Numbered from the stretch's first letter, positions 8,201-17,338 are shown. The stretch: DNA of 51,170 nucleotides from Pseudomonadota bacterium (GCA_022567295.1 JADFHE010000016.1:1-51170), one strand, 5' to 3'. The notes: generated by a model not told the origin, from the sequence alone. Made by a program: numbers and translations.

Positions 8201-8888
8201 GAATCTCTACCCCCTGCTTTTGCAGTTCATCGCGCACGGCCGCCGCTATCTCAGCCGCGCCCGGCGTGTCGCCGTGAATACTCAGTGTGTCTGCTTTGCC
8301 CACAAGCGAAACTGCCTGCGACAAGACAAGCTCAAGGCTCTCGTGAACAGCACCTGGCTCTGAACGCGGAACTAACTGGCCATTAGCCTGATAGGCCCGG
8401 TCAACAAAGCCTTCAACGACGAAACTTAGTGAGAATTTGACAGCAGCGTTTTGCAGCTCGCTTTTCGGAAGCCCGACAAGGGCAGCATTCGGAACCGTAT
8501 CGGCGACAGCGCCGGCAACAATATTCGCCAGCTCACGATCCGTGGCGGCATCGTTGTACAGCGCTCCGTGTGGCTTCACATGCGCCAGCGTCGCGCCCTG
8601 TTCAGTGGCGATCGTATTCAATGCATTGATCTGGGTTGCCAACGATGCGTGCAAGGAATCACCCTTCATGTATCCGCTGCGGCGCCCGAATCCTTCGCGG
8701 TCGGGATAGGACGGGTGAGCGCCTATCGCTACCGCGTTCGCGATGGCCAACAAAACGGTAGCTCGCATACTCTCTTCATCACCCGCATGACCGCCACAGG
8801 CAATGTTACAGCTGCTGACGATGCCAAGCAGCTCACCGTCGTAATAGTCGCCCTCACCCAGATCAGCGTTCAAATCGATCAGAGCCAC
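8184..8888 (-). CDS. pxpA: 5-oxoprolinase subunit PxpA (LamB/YcsF family)
   Basis: YcsF-fold subunit of 5-oxoprolinase. The family N-terminus LIDLNADLGEG is immediately preceded by a GTG at 8888 with GGGAGA just upstream, giving 234 residues, close to the usual length. The longer open frame back to 8978 is not PxpA sequence. Other marks are SCNIACGGHAGD, GAHPSYPDREGFGRR, HVKPHGALYN and the late SIHGDTPGA. The start is embedded in a truncated rsgA remnant. With pxpB and pxpC it forms the complete PxpABC enzyme. Confidence 0.92.
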   Translation of the reverse strand: MALIDLNADLGEGDYYDGELLGIVSSCNIACGGHAGDEESMRATVLLAIANAVAIGAHPSYPDREGFGRRSGYMKGDSLHASLATQINALNTIATEQGATLAHVKPHGALYNDAATDRELANIVAGAVADTVPNAALVGLPKSELQNAAVKFSLSFVVEGFVDRAYQANGQLVPRSEPGAVHESLELVLSQAVSLVGKADTLSIHGDTPGAAEIAAAVRDELQKQGVEIRAVGR

Positions 8889-9075
8889 GGCTATCTCCCA
8901 TCCTTGCGCTGCGTCCGCGTAATTCAATGCCAGCGCGACCGCTTTCGCCAGCAATCTCGACGCGCCCGCGATGAACATTCATCACGCGCGCTGGAGTGCC
9001 TGCCTGCTCCAGATCGGCCTGAGATTGAAAATGCGGTCGCCAACCGAGGTGTACTAACGAATCCTCTTTGTTCAT
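8863..9075 (-). pseudogene. Truncated 5' remnant of an rsgA-like GTPase gene
   Basis: From the ATG at 9075 a 70-codon frame begins MNKEDSLVHLGWRPHFQSQ and continues with PARVMNVHRGRVEI. This is the characteristic N-terminal OB-fold start of the proteobacterial ribosome small-subunit GTPase RsgA (LGWxPFFQQQ...ARVVxxHRG). The similarity fades after about 50-57 residues and the frame stops at 8863 inside pxpA; the G-motifs and zinc domain of RsgA are missing. The stretch just before the pxpA GTG is therefore a gene fragment now serving as the pxpABC 5' region. Family assignment is by eye. It could be expressed as a short peptide. Confidence 0.6.
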
Positions 9076-9117
9076 GAGATACACTGGATATCACGATACG
9101 AGTCCGTGGGGAAGATC

Positions 9118-9852
9118 ATGAGCGTCGCTCTTGTAACCGGTGCCAGTTCCGGCATAGGCGCAGCCACCGCAATCGCGTTCGCAGAAGCCGGCTGGGAGGT
9201 CATGGCAGCGGGACGTGATGAGGGTCGACTCGAGGAAGTTGCTGATGTATCCGACAACATCGCTAGCTGGTCGGGTGAACTAACCGAATCCGATGAATGC
9301 AATGAACTCGTCGACGATACGATCGATGAGTTCGGGCGCCTCGACTGCCTGGTGAACAATGCCGGGGTCATTATTCGTGCCGGCGTTGCCGACACGAGTG
9401 ATGATGACTGGCGACACACGATGGGTATCAACCTGGATGCGCCATTCTTTTTGAGCCGGGCCGCACTGCCGCACTTGCTGCAGTCAACCGGCAGTATCGT
9501 GAATATTGCATCTGACTGGGGCTTGCGGGGTGGCGAACGCGCCGCCGCCTACTGCGCCAGCAAAGGCGCCATCATTCAACTGACGAAGGCAATGGCGATT
9601 GATCACGCGCGTGATGGATTGCGCATCAATGCAGTATGCCCGGGAGATATCGACACACCGATGCTGGCGAGCGAGGCCGACGATACTGGTATAGATCTTG
9701 ACGAATTCCTCGCACAGGCGGCTGAGGGTAATCCAAACGGCCGCATCGGTACGCCAGAAGAAGTCGCAGCACTGATTATTTTTCTTGCCAGTGACAGCGC
9801 GGCGCATATTACGGGCACCGCCATCCCGATCGACGGCGGTGCATTGGCGTAA
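9118..9852 (+). CDS. SDR family NAD(P)-dependent oxidoreductase
   Basis: Classical short-chain dehydrogenase, 244 residues from the ATG at 9118 (GGGGAAG just upstream; the open frame begins at a GTG four codons earlier). The Rossmann motif TGASSGIG lies near residues 7-14, NNAG near 81-84, the catalytic Ser in VNIASDW, and YxxxK in AAYCASKG. It ends with the usual ITGTAIPIDGG cofactor/oligomer segment. Substrate cannot be assigned; the sequence is 3-oxoacyl-ACP reductase-like but stands alone. It is divergent from the pxp operon/rsgA remnant and convergent with the LysE gene. Confidence 0.92.
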   Translation: MSVALVTGASSGIGAATAIAFAEAGWEVMAAGRDEGRLEEVADVSDNIASWSGELTESDECNELVDDTIDEFGRLDCLVNNAGVIIRAGVADTSDDDWRHTMGINLDAPFFLSRAALPHLLQSTGSIVNIASDWGLRGGERAAAYCASKGAIIQLTKAMAIDHARDGLRINAVCPGDIDTPMLASEADDTGIDLDEFLAQAAEGNPNGRIGTPEEVAALIIFLASDSAAHITGTAIPIDGGALA

Positions 9853-9914
9853 GACTCAGGCTCCTGAGAAATCCACGTCCGCAAAGACCAGTGACGGCCG
9901 AAAAAGTTGCAATA

Positions 9915-10505
9915 CTACGCGCGTCGAGACAACGCCAGTCCAATACCGGCGGCCGTGAGGAAGACACCAGCGACTCGATTCCGCCAATGTGAATATCGAC
10001 CGAGGATCGAGCGAGCCGTACTTGCGAACAGCGCCCAGGCGACGTCGCCGATGAAAAGAACACCGAGGAATACGCCACCCACCAGCGCGAATTCGCCAGC
10101 CGATCCGTCACCTACAAACTGCGGCAGAAATGCCGCATTGAATACCAGTGTCTTTGGGTTCATCGCTGCCAGCAAACAGCCGCGAACAAACATTCTCGGC
10201 ACTGCCTCTATCTTCGCGAGATCAGTTGCAGGCTTACGCCAAGTATGAATACCGAGCCAAATCAAGTAGACAACACCGGCCATGCGAATCCAGGTTAGTG
10301 CACTGGCTACAACCTCGATGACAGCGATCAATCCCCCAACGACGAACGCCAGCTGCAGTGCCGCCCCCGCAGTCGTGCCGAGTACCGTCATTACGCCCAT
10401 ACGAAAGCCATACTGCAGGCTGTTTGCGACGATCAACGCCACGTTCGGCCCCGGGATGATGACCAGGACAGACGTAGCGATTATTAGTGCTACGAGTGTT
10501 TGCAT
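9915..10505 (-). CDS. LysE/RhtB-family amino-acid exporter
   Basis: 196-residue inner-membrane protein with about six hydrophobic segments. The family N-terminus is LVALIIATSVLVIIPGPNVALIVANSLQYGFRMG (the PGPN...G motif near residues 18-21), and a KxxxxNPK element (LLAAMNPKTLVFNAAFLPQFV) follows mid-protein. Members export basic or neutral amino acids or homoserine lactone-type solutes by antiport; the substrate here is unknown. It starts 3 nt after the rhomboid stop and is probably the last gene of the lemA-led minus-strand operon. Confidence 0.9.
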   Translation of the reverse strand: MQTLVALIIATSVLVIIPGPNVALIVANSLQYGFRMGVMTVLGTTAGAALQLAFVVGGLIAVIEVVASALTWIRMAGVVYLIWLGIHTWRKPATDLAKIEAVPRMFVRGCLLAAMNPKTLVFNAAFLPQFVGDGSAGEFALVGGVFLGVLFIGDVAWALFASTARSILGRYSHWRNRVAGVFLTAAGIGLALSRRA

Positions 10506-10508
10506 GGA

Positions 10509-11153
10509 CTAGCGGCGACGGCTCCCGGCCCAGTATTTAATCAAAACGAAGCCAAACAGCATACCACCGAGGTGTGCGAAGTTTGCGACTCCGTTTTTGA
10601 CACCGCTGAAGCCGAGTGTGAGCTCAAAAATTCCGAGCATGATAACGAAGTATTTTGCCTTCATCGGAATAGGCGGAAAAATGAGCATGAGCCGTCTGTT
10701 GGGAAACGCCATGCCATACGCCAGAAATATTCCAAATACACCGCCCGACGCACCGAGAGTAGGCACACCCCAACCCTGAATGACGCCGGTCAGCAGCTGC
10801 ACGAGTCCCGCTCCGACAACACATACCGTGTAGTAAATCAGGAAGCGGCGCGCGCCCATCAGTTGCTCAATGTCCCGCCCGAACATCCACAGCATCAACA
10901 TGTTGAAGATGATGTGCATCAACGACCTGGTGTCGTGCATGAATCCGTACGTGATGAGTTGCCACGGCAGGAATGGAGGAAATTGGTAGCCCGGTGGGCT
11001 GTTCAGTGGTTGCAGCGCGAACAGCCTTTCCATCAGGCCGGGAGAAAACTGCTGTAATGCAAAAACCAGCCCGTTGGCAATCAGCAGAATAAAGATAACA
11101 TCGGGTATTGCGCTGTTATTAGCCGAACGCCGGCTGTAAATATGCTGATTCAT
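10509..11153 (-). CDS. Rhomboid-family intramembrane serine protease
   Basis: 214-residue polytopic membrane protein. The catalytic serine is in GASGGVFGIF (S136) and the partner histidine in NFAHLGGM (H194); HIIFNMLMLWMFG (near residue 80) is the N-terminal oxyanion/His-Asn element. It would cleave transmembrane segments of membrane proteins, substrate unknown. Its ATG overlaps the amidohydrolase stop by 4 nt (ATGA), placing it inside the lemA-DUF2207-amidohydrolase-rhomboid-lysE run. A second, longer rhomboid is encoded at 32876. Confidence 0.93.
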   Translation of the reverse strand: MNQHIYSRRSANNSAIPDVIFILLIANGLVFALQQFSPGLMERLFALQPLNSPPGYQFPPFLPWQLITYGFMHDTRSLMHIIFNMLMLWMFGRDIEQLMGARRFLIYYTVCVVGAGLVQLLTGVIQGWGVPTLGASGGVFGIFLAYGMAFPNRRLMLIFPPIPMKAKYFVIMLGIFELTLGFSGVKNGVANFAHLGGMLFGFVLIKYWAGSRRR

Positions 11154-12868
11154 TCGTCTTCTTGTTGGTAGACGGTCCTTCCGTCAAAAATTGTCATTGT
11201 GACTGTCGCATCACTTATTTCAGACGGCGGAATATCAAACAGGTTCCGGTCGATCACGATCAGGTCAGCGCGCTTGCCGACTTCGATTGATCCTTGCTCA
11301 GTCTCAAGTCGCATCTGGTAGGCACCATTGATTGTGTAGGCCGCGATCATTGTTTCAAGATCGACGCTCTCGTCCATATTTAAGGTCGCACCTTCGTTCG
11401 TCCACGGGTCTTGTCGCGTTATTGCCGTTTCGATCGCCAGCAATGGATCGAGATCAGTCACCCAATAGTCGCTGCCGCCAACCAGTCGCCCCCCCGACTC
11501 CTGCACACTTGCGAGCGGATACATTTGCCAGGTTCGTTCTTCGCCGAGCATCGGCACGTCCATTTCCATAACGGCAGGATCCGGATAGGCCCAGAGCGAC
11601 TGAAACACGGCGCTGATATTCAACTCCCCAAACCGGGGTCGGTCATCTTCATCAATCAGCTGCAAATGCACAATCTGGTGGCGATTGTCGGACATGCCGT
11701 TGGCTGCACGCATCGCGTCGAACCCGTCCAGCGCGCGGCGAATGGCCGCATCGCCGATTGCGTGTACATGGATTTGCAGTCCCATGGCGTCGAAACGCGT
11801 GAAATAGTCGTTGACGGTTTCCTGCTCATAAAAGAATTCACCCGAGCCGAACTTCTCATCCTCATAAGGCTCAAGTAGCGGGCTGGTGCCGTATTCAATC
11901 ACGCCATCCATATAAATTTTGACGGAATCAACATCGATGTTTGGCCGCCGCCACTGCTCGCGACCTTTTATAAACTCGAACACGCCGTCATCGAACGCAC
12001 CCGGATTCCAACTAATTGGCGACAAAGATGCGACGGCACGCATATGAAACTCACCCCGGTCCGCCAGTTCCAATATGGGTTGCAGCGCCTCACCGTCGAG
12101 GCCGGGCTCAATTACCGCAGTGATGCCGACAGAATGTGCCAGATCGATGCCCGCGCGTACGCGATCCGTATATTGCTCAATTGTCATTGGCGGAATAACG
12201 TTCCTGACCAGCATCGTCGCCGACTCACGCAGTGTACCGCTCGGCTCCCCCGTCTCTGGATCGTGCTCGATGACGCCGTTTTCGGGCGCGATCGTATGCG
12301 CATCGATTCCAGCAATTTCCAACGCCCTGCTATTCACCCAGGCGGCGTGTCCAAAGCTCGAGTCGAGAAAGACCGGACGGTCTGGATACAAAATGTCGAG
12401 CAGTCCCTTCCTTGGGTTCGCCTCGGGCCACAACCACTCGCCCCAGCCGCCGCCAATGATCCAGCTGTCGTCACCGATACCAGCGAGCCCGGTGCATTCC
12501 TGCAGTTTTTCTGCGACCTCTCGTGCGGTCGGTATTCGCAACAAGTCACACTCTTCATCGGCCATGATTCCCGTGAGAATGTGAATGTGTGAGTCGTGAA
12601 ATCCCGGCAACATCATCTGTCCGCCTAAATCGACAACTTCAGTTGCTTCCCCGATCCAGTTATCGGCGCCCGCATCATCGCCTACGTAGACAATTCGACC
12701 GTCGTCAATTGCAACGGCTTCTGACCAGCTGCGTGCGTCATCGACCGTGTAGACAGCACCGTTTACGAAAACCCGATCAGCCGTCCAGGCAATCGCGGTC
12801 TCGTCCGTTTTGCTGCATGCGCACAATGTGGCACATGTGAGTAACATCAATGTACCCGTCAAATTCAT
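11150..12868 (-). CDS. Lipoprotein amidohydrolase (YtcJ-like)
   Basis: 572-residue metal-dependent hydrolase of the amidohydrolase superfamily. An N-terminal lipoprotein signal (lipobox LCAC, Cys near residue 18) indicates export and lipid anchoring, unusual for a family that also has many cytosolic members. The metal-binding HxH is in GFHDSHIHILTG, the carboxylated-lysine region in VKIYMDG, further histidines in QIHVHAIGDAA, and the catalytic Asp in VGGSDYWVTD. YtcJ-like proteins hydrolyse exocyclic amides; the substrate is unknown. It overlaps DUF2207 by one nt and rhomboid by four. Confidence 0.92.
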   Translation of the reverse strand: MNLTGTLMLLTCATLCACSKTDETAIAWTADRVFVNGAVYTVDDARSWSEAVAIDDGRIVYVGDDAGADNWIGEATEVVDLGGQMMLPGFHDSHIHILTGIMADEECDLLRIPTAREVAEKLQECTGLAGIGDDSWIIGGGWGEWLWPEANPRKGLLDILYPDRPVFLDSSFGHAAWVNSRALEIAGIDAHTIAPENGVIEHDPETGEPSGTLRESATMLVRNVIPPMTIEQYTDRVRAGIDLAHSVGITAVIEPGLDGEALQPILELADRGEFHMRAVASLSPISWNPGAFDDGVFEFIKGREQWRRPNIDVDSVKIYMDGVIEYGTSPLLEPYEDEKFGSGEFFYEQETVNDYFTRFDAMGLQIHVHAIGDAAIRRALDGFDAMRAANGMSDNRHQIVHLQLIDEDDRPRFGELNISAVFQSLWAYPDPAVMEMDVPMLGEERTWQMYPLASVQESGGRLVGGSDYWVTDLDPLLAIETAITRQDPWTNEGATLNMDESVDLETMIAAYTINGAYQMRLETEQGSIEVGKRADLIVIDRNLFDIPPSEISDATVTMTIFDGRTVYQQEDE

Positions 12869-14568
12869 TACCAGCCCCCTCCGCCGCCGCCACCACCGCC
12901 GCCACCGGAGAATCCGCCACCGCCGCCACCTGACGACGAGCCGGGTGGCGTCACCGACGAGCTAATTGCCGAATTAAGACCGCTGGCAAGGCTGCTTGTC
13001 GTCTTCGACAGTTTCATTGCGTTCCACCGGCCGTCGTACCACGACGGACTGTAGGAATTGCCATTTGGCTCGCGAATCGATGCAAGCAGGCTCGCGAAAC
13101 GCTCTGACCATTGCTGGTCAACGTCGAGCGCCAAAGCAAACGGCAGGTATTCCTCGAATAACTCTGGCGTCTTGTCTGGTGGATTACGCAAATTAAGCTC
13201 ATCTTTTTCTGCGACTTCAAGAAAATCCTTGAAGCCAAGCATGGCGTCGAGCAACTGCCTGCCTCTTAATGTCGGCCGCTTCATGATGATCGCGAAAAAC
13301 ACCATCGTCGAAAACATAAGGATTATCGTAACGATGACCAGCGCCGTTGGTCCGGAACCCACCTGCAAAGAGAGGACGGTAGAAACGAGCACGATTATGA
13401 TCGCGGGGATATTCAGGCCGCCATTTGTGCGGAAGTAATTTCGTTTGTAGTCATCCTTGAGCGATTGCTTGTGAGCACTTCGCGCCGCGCCAAGCAGTTC
13501 GTGGTTAAACTGCTTTAACGTCACCACGTCGTCATCTTCGAACAGGGCAATGTATATCTCCCGCTCACCCGCTGCCAGCGCAGCACGAATGGAGCCAGAG
13601 CCCTTTTTTATGATCGAGTGAGTGCCGCCCTTTTTCTTTATCTGCAAATACCCTTTGACGGCAAGACTGACAATTGCGGCGGTCATCGTCTTGTCATCGT
13701 AATACATCTGTCGAATGTAGCGTAAGGATGCGGGCGAAAAATTCGGCGGCGGTTTGTATCGAGTGACAATAACGCCTTCTTCAGGATCTTTACCGTACTT
13801 CCTCCAGACGGGAACGTAATAAGCGAGCGTCAAAACGAAACCGATAATCGCGACGAGCAGGTTGCGGTTGTCACTAAGCAACCAACCGATTCGCTGTACC
13901 TGCGTTGGCTCGACAACCATACCCTTCGGCCAGCCCACAACAATAGTCAATCCGTGGGCCGCGGGTAGCGGCTTGTTCCCGCTAAAATGCACGACACCGT
14001 CCTCATCCACGTGCCCGCTGTAGTCCTGTGCTCTCGAGCCGGATCGCCCGGTGTAGCCTTCAACCAGAATCGCATCACGTGGGGCATCAAATTCGAGCGT
14101 AACCGTTGCACTCACATTATCAATGGGAAAGGCCCATCGATTTCCTGTTACGTTCCAGTACAACTCATCGTGCTGCTCAAAAAAACCGAGCATTCTGCTG
14201 GCGCGATAACGGTATCGATAAGTATGCACACCCGGCTCAATCAGATAATTCGAGCGGCCGAAGTAGGTACGGATATCGCGTCGATTTCGTACTGTGTGAA
14301 AAGACTCAGGCATGTCGTTGCGTAAGACTGACAGCGGTTCAATGCTAATCTCGTATTTGTTTCCGAGCCGATCTTGATACTCGACCGGAATATCCCGGTA
14401 GATACCGCGCCGAATCTGATTGCCTTCGGCGCGCACCTGAATCGTTTCCGTCACTTCGATCATGCCATCCGTGAAGACGCGGACATCACTGTGAAAACTC
14501 AGAATGCGCTCGTCAGAAAATGCTGACGTTGAAAACGCCAGCAAAAAAATCGTCACCCGAATTCTCAT
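12868..14568 (-). CDS. DUF2207 membrane protein with poly-glycine tail
   Basis: 566 residues: signal peptide (1-18), an extracytoplasmic DUF2207 beta domain (about 20-230, with SFHSDVRV and RGIYRDIPV), a membrane segment near 235-255 (LLVAIIGFVLTLAYYVP), a cytoplasmic domain, and two more membrane segments near 395-440. The C-terminus is almost pure glycine with a final Trp, the typical DUF2207 tail that may assist membrane or partner association. DUF2207 genes regularly follow lemA, as here (4-nt overlap). Biochemical role unknown; a membrane-stress or protease-associated function is only inferred from company (LemA, rhomboid). Confidence 0.9.
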   Translation of the reverse strand: MRIRVTIFLLAFSTSAFSDERILSFHSDVRVFTDGMIEVTETIQVRAEGNQIRRGIYRDIPVEYQDRLGNKYEISIEPLSVLRNDMPESFHTVRNRRDIRTYFGRSNYLIEPGVHTYRYRYRASRMLGFFEQHDELYWNVTGNRWAFPIDNVSATVTLEFDAPRDAILVEGYTGRSGSRAQDYSGHVDEDGVVHFSGNKPLPAAHGLTIVVGWPKGMVVEPTQVQRIGWLLSDNRNLLVAIIGFVLTLAYYVPVWRKYGKDPEEGVIVTRYKPPPNFSPASLRYIRQMYYDDKTMTAAIVSLAVKGYLQIKKKGGTHSIIKKGSGSIRAALAAGEREIYIALFEDDDVVTLKQFNHELLGAARSAHKQSLKDDYKRNYFRTNGGLNIPAIIIVLVSTVLSLQVGSGPTALVIVTIILMFSTMVFFAIIMKRPTLRGRQLLDAMLGFKDFLEVAEKDELNLRNPPDKTPELFEEYLPFALALDVDQQWSERFASLLASIREPNGNSYSPSWYDGRWNAMKLSKTTSSLASGLNSAISSSVTPPGSSSGGGGGGFSGGGGGGGGGGGW

Positions 14569-15131
14569 TCGACTGTTCCCAGATCGACCAACGGCACGTT
14601 TGCTGCTTGGTCTGAGGATTTCTGGAAGAAATCTCTGATCTTGAAACGAAACCAGCTGGCGACAACATTGCTGGGTACTGTCTCGGTCATCGTGTTGTAG
14701 TCACGCACCGAGCCATTGTAATAACGGCGGGCAAACTGCAGATAGTTTTCAGTCTCGACCAATTCGCTCTGCAAGTGAAGGAAATTTTCGTTCGCCTTGA
14801 GGTCCGGATAATTTTCGGCCAGCGCAACGATTCGCTGCAGGCCCGTGCTCAGCTTTTCTTCGATTCTTCCTTTGGCGCGCACATCCGCGGTTTGCATAGC
14901 CTCAGCACGTAACGCGGTGACGGCTTCGAGCGTTGCCCTTTCGTACTTCGCGTACTGATCGACCGCCTTAACCAGCCTTGGAACCAGGTCGTGTCGGCGC
15001 TGCAACTGAACGTCGATGTCACTCCAGGCATTGTCCACCCGGTTGCGGCCACGAATGAGCTGATTGTAAATCCAGACGCCTGCTACAACGATTAGCACCA
15101 CCGCGACAGCAATTAAGGACGACATGAACAA
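14565..15131 (-). CDS. LemA family protein
   Basis: 188 residues with an N-terminal membrane anchor (residues 4-24) and the LemA helical-bundle motifs YNQLIRGRNRVDNAWSDIDVQLQRR..LVPRLV (split here), YPDLKANENFLHLQSELVETE and ARRYYNGSVRDYN. LemA proteins are small membrane proteins of unknown activity, often paired with DUF2207 or HtpX proteases. It is the first gene of the tightly overlapping minus-strand operon running to LysE; 79 nt separate it from the DUF3570 3' end. Confidence 0.94.
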   Translation of the reverse strand: MFMSSLIAVAVVLIVVAGVWIYNQLIRGRNRVDNAWSDIDVQLQRRHDLVPRLVKAVDQYAKYERATLEAVTALRAEAMQTADVRAKGRIEEKLSTGLQRIVALAENYPDLKANENFLHLQSELVETENYLQFARRYYNGSVRDYNTMTETVPSNVVASWFRFKIRDFFQKSSDQAANVPLVDLGTVE

Positions 15132-15210
15132 GGTCTCTGTGAAAAAGGGAAGCCAATCCTATCATCTGTCGCCTGCGTGGCGCGCCTCTTGTCGGCTGTC
15201 GCCGCTACTA

Positions 15211-16350
15211 CTAGTACCAGAAGGAGAAAAACACCTGAAAGATATTGGCGTCCAGCTTGTAGAGCGGCTCATTGCCGAGCGACGCGAGTGCGGTCAGGTC
15301 TGAAAAGTCGTCGTAGTCGATTTGCAGCATATCGATCGATGCGGTGACTGTTGCCTTTTTCAGGAAACCCCAGTCCTTGCCATCATCGCTAAAGAATTCG
15401 TAAGCGGCTTTGATCCCAAATGTATAGCTCGTTAACGGGCTCAACTCTTTGTCGCGCCCACGGAAATTCGTGGCTTCCGAGCCCGAGAACAGATCGCTGT
15501 AAAAGTGAGCGCCCGTCTGATCGTGATATCTGAATTTTCCGGTAAACGTAAAATCGCGCCACGGATGAATATAGCTTAACGACACAGTGTGACCTTCGAT
15601 GTCCCACGTATCGGTAAAGAATCGATATTCGCCCTCGATCGCCGCCCGATAAGGCAGGAAATACCGAGCGCGAACGGCCAATGCATTACTGGTGCGTGTG
15701 TTTGGGTAAAGTTCCGGTTCGTAGCTGTAACCAAGCGCACTGCCGGCATCGAAGTAACGAACGGAGCGATACGGGTTATTGAGATATCCTTCATCCGTTA
15801 TGGTTTCAAAGTTCAGAGTCGAAATCAGATTCTTGGTCAGAATCTGGGTAATGCCAATGCTGTAGGATTGCTTGTCGAGATTGCGCTGAAACAAAGGATC
15901 ATCGGAACGACGCACCAGGTCATCACCGAGTGTGTAACCAAGTGTTAGCGTTGTCATGTCACCGAACATTTCCTGACTGACAGCAAAGCTGATGGTCTCA
16001 GCATCGTAATCGGATTCTTCACTACTGACGTAATTGATGCGCATGGATGTATTGCCGCGCAGGTAATCCATGCCGAGTGACCACTGTTTGCGTTCTTCAG
16101 TGTACGGGCTGGCGGTCGTGATGACATCGATCGATGCCGAGCTGACCATATCGACGTAGTAGTTGCCAACGAACGAAATACTCTTGCCCGCTTTTTTCCG
16201 TACCAATATCGACGGGCCGTCGATTTCTACCCCGCCGCCGTCGTACAGGTGATACAGCACGTCCGCACGATCGTCAGGCAACACGCCCGCGAACGCAATG
16301 CTGGCCATCGCCAGCAATAGTGCCAAAAGAGAAATGCGTCGAAACATCAT
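15211..16350 (-). CDS. DUF3570 outer-membrane beta-barrel protein
   Basis: 379 residues from the ATG at 16350 (a second ATG is at 16347). A clean signal peptide (MFRRISLLALLLAMASIAFA) is followed by alternating hydrophobic beta-strand sequence and a C-terminal aromatic end (FFSFWY), as in outer-membrane barrels. DADDVLYHLYDGGGVEIDGPS-like and LGMDYLRGNTS segments match DUF3570. The upstream open frame to 16497 is a shadow of the DUF4266 gene, whose stop lies 4 nt before this start. DUF4266 and DUF3570 habitually pair, often beside ApbE and thioredoxin genes, which are not seen here. Confidence 0.85.
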   Translation of the reverse strand: MMFRRISLLALLLAMASIAFAGVLPDDRADVLYHLYDGGGVEIDGPSILVRKKAGKSISFVGNYYVDMVSSASIDVITTASPYTEERKQWSLGMDYLRGNTSMRINYVSSEESDYDAETISFAVSQEMFGDMTTLTLGYTLGDDLVRRSDDPLFQRNLDKQSYSIGITQILTKNLISTLNFETITDEGYLNNPYRSVRYFDAGSALGYSYEPELYPNTRTSNALAVRARYFLPYRAAIEGEYRFFTDTWDIEGHTVSLSYIHPWRDFTFTGKFRYHDQTGAHFYSDLFSGSEATNFRGRDKELSPLTSYTFGIKAAYEFFSDDGKDWGFLKKATVTASIDMLQIDYDDFSDLTALASLGNEPLYKLDANIFQVFFSFWY

Positions 16351-16354
16351 CTGC

Positions 16355-16591
16355 CTAATTACAGCCGCAGCCACCGCCAACAGCGCCTTCACCACCACGC
16401 GCTCCTTCACGGGCCTCGTAGACGTGCTGGATGTAAGACGTCGAGATTGCATCAGAGTCGAGAGCCATGATCGGGTCCGCGAGTCTGGCGCGCTCATAGG
16501 GCTTTACCCAGGGTTCGAAATTGCTACAACCGGATAAGCCCGTGAGCAACAGCAGTGGCAGTACGATTCGCCCAACGCAGCCCAGATTCAT
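16355..16591 (-). CDS. DUF4266 lipoprotein
   Basis: 78-residue lipoprotein: signal with lipobox LSGC (Cys 22), then WVKPYERARLADPIM and the C-terminal YEAREGARGGEGAVGGGCGCN. The last part matches DUF4266, whose hallmark is the glycine-rich GGGCGCN end that may be a processed or metal-binding tail. AGGAAA lies about seven nt before the ATG at 16591. Partner of the DUF3570 barrel immediately downstream. Function unknown; the family is usually proposed to take part in an extracytoplasmic redox or flavinylation setting, not demonstrated. Confidence 0.85.
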   Translation of the reverse strand: MNLGCVGRIVLPLLLLTGLSGCSNFEPWVKPYERARLADPIMALDSDAISTSYIQHVYEAREGARGGEGAVGGGCGCN

Positions 16592-16657
16592 CGTAATTTC
16601 CTGTCATTCATGTATCCACTCTAGCTCCGCAGCCAGTTTCGAACCGTGACCGCTGCC

Positions 16658-17338
16658 TCAGAAGAACACCGTGATGCCGAAATGGCTTTCAAGGTTGTGA
16701 ACTGTTTTCTCTTCACCAAGCAAGTCGATATCAAACAGGTGATCCCGGAAATCCAGGTGCAATGCAATAGAGTCCGTCAACAAGAAGCGGTAGCCAGCGC
16801 CAACATTCACCGTGAATCGATCATCACCGGCGAAGCGCGTCGAACCGAGCCCGGCGATCAGATACAGGTTGGTATTATATGCACGGCCTTCGCCGATAAA
16901 GACCTCACCCGGCAGTATGTTATAGCCGAGATTCAGGTTGTAATACGTCAGGCGGCGTTCGCTGTCGGTAATCAGGCGCGCACCACCGGAAAGCACCTCG
17001 AAGCTTGTCAGGCCAGCATCGGTCTGGCCAACAATACCTTCGACGAAGAAACCTTCGGTGATGTGATAGGCAATTCGAGCGCCATAGACGACATTGCTAC
17101 CGAAGTCCTCGATGCTCATAATGCCCACGAAAGCCCCGACTTCGAAATCCTCGCGATCGATCGCAGGTTCGTTTATTTCCCGGCGCTCAACTTTGGGATC
17201 AATGACCTGTCCGGGTGGCTCAGCAGAAGGGGGTGGTGCCTCTTCCTGACCGAAGCCGAAAAGATTTTTGGTCGCTGCGCAGCCCGACAGGCTGATAATC
17301 GCAACGATTAGAAAAAGAACGCGAAACCGACTTTCCAT
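16658..17338 (-). CDS. Outer-membrane beta-barrel lipoprotein
   Basis: 226 residues with a lipoprotein-type signal (LSGCAAT, Cys 20), a proline-rich linker (EEAPPPSAEPPG), and eight or so amphipathic strands from about residue 68 to the C-terminal Phe-Phe (GITVFF). The architecture is that of the small 'outer membrane beta-barrel domain' family. Its ATG lies inside the last 31 nt of the SH3/barrel gene, in another frame, so the pair is probably translationally coupled. A lipid-anchored N-terminus plus barrel is an odd combination; the Cys could instead be in a normal signal peptide. Confidence 0.78.
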   Translation of the reverse strand: MESRFRVLFLIVAIISLSGCAATKNLFGFGQEEAPPPSAEPPGQVIDPKVERREINEPAIDREDFEVGAFVGIMSIEDFGSNVVYGARIAYHITEGFFVEGIVGQTDAGLTSFEVLSGGARLITDSERRLTYYNLNLGYNILPGEVFIGEGRAYNTNLYLIAGLGSTRFAGDDRFTVNVGAGYRFLLTDSIALHLDFRDHLFDIDLLGEEKTVHNLESHFGITVFF

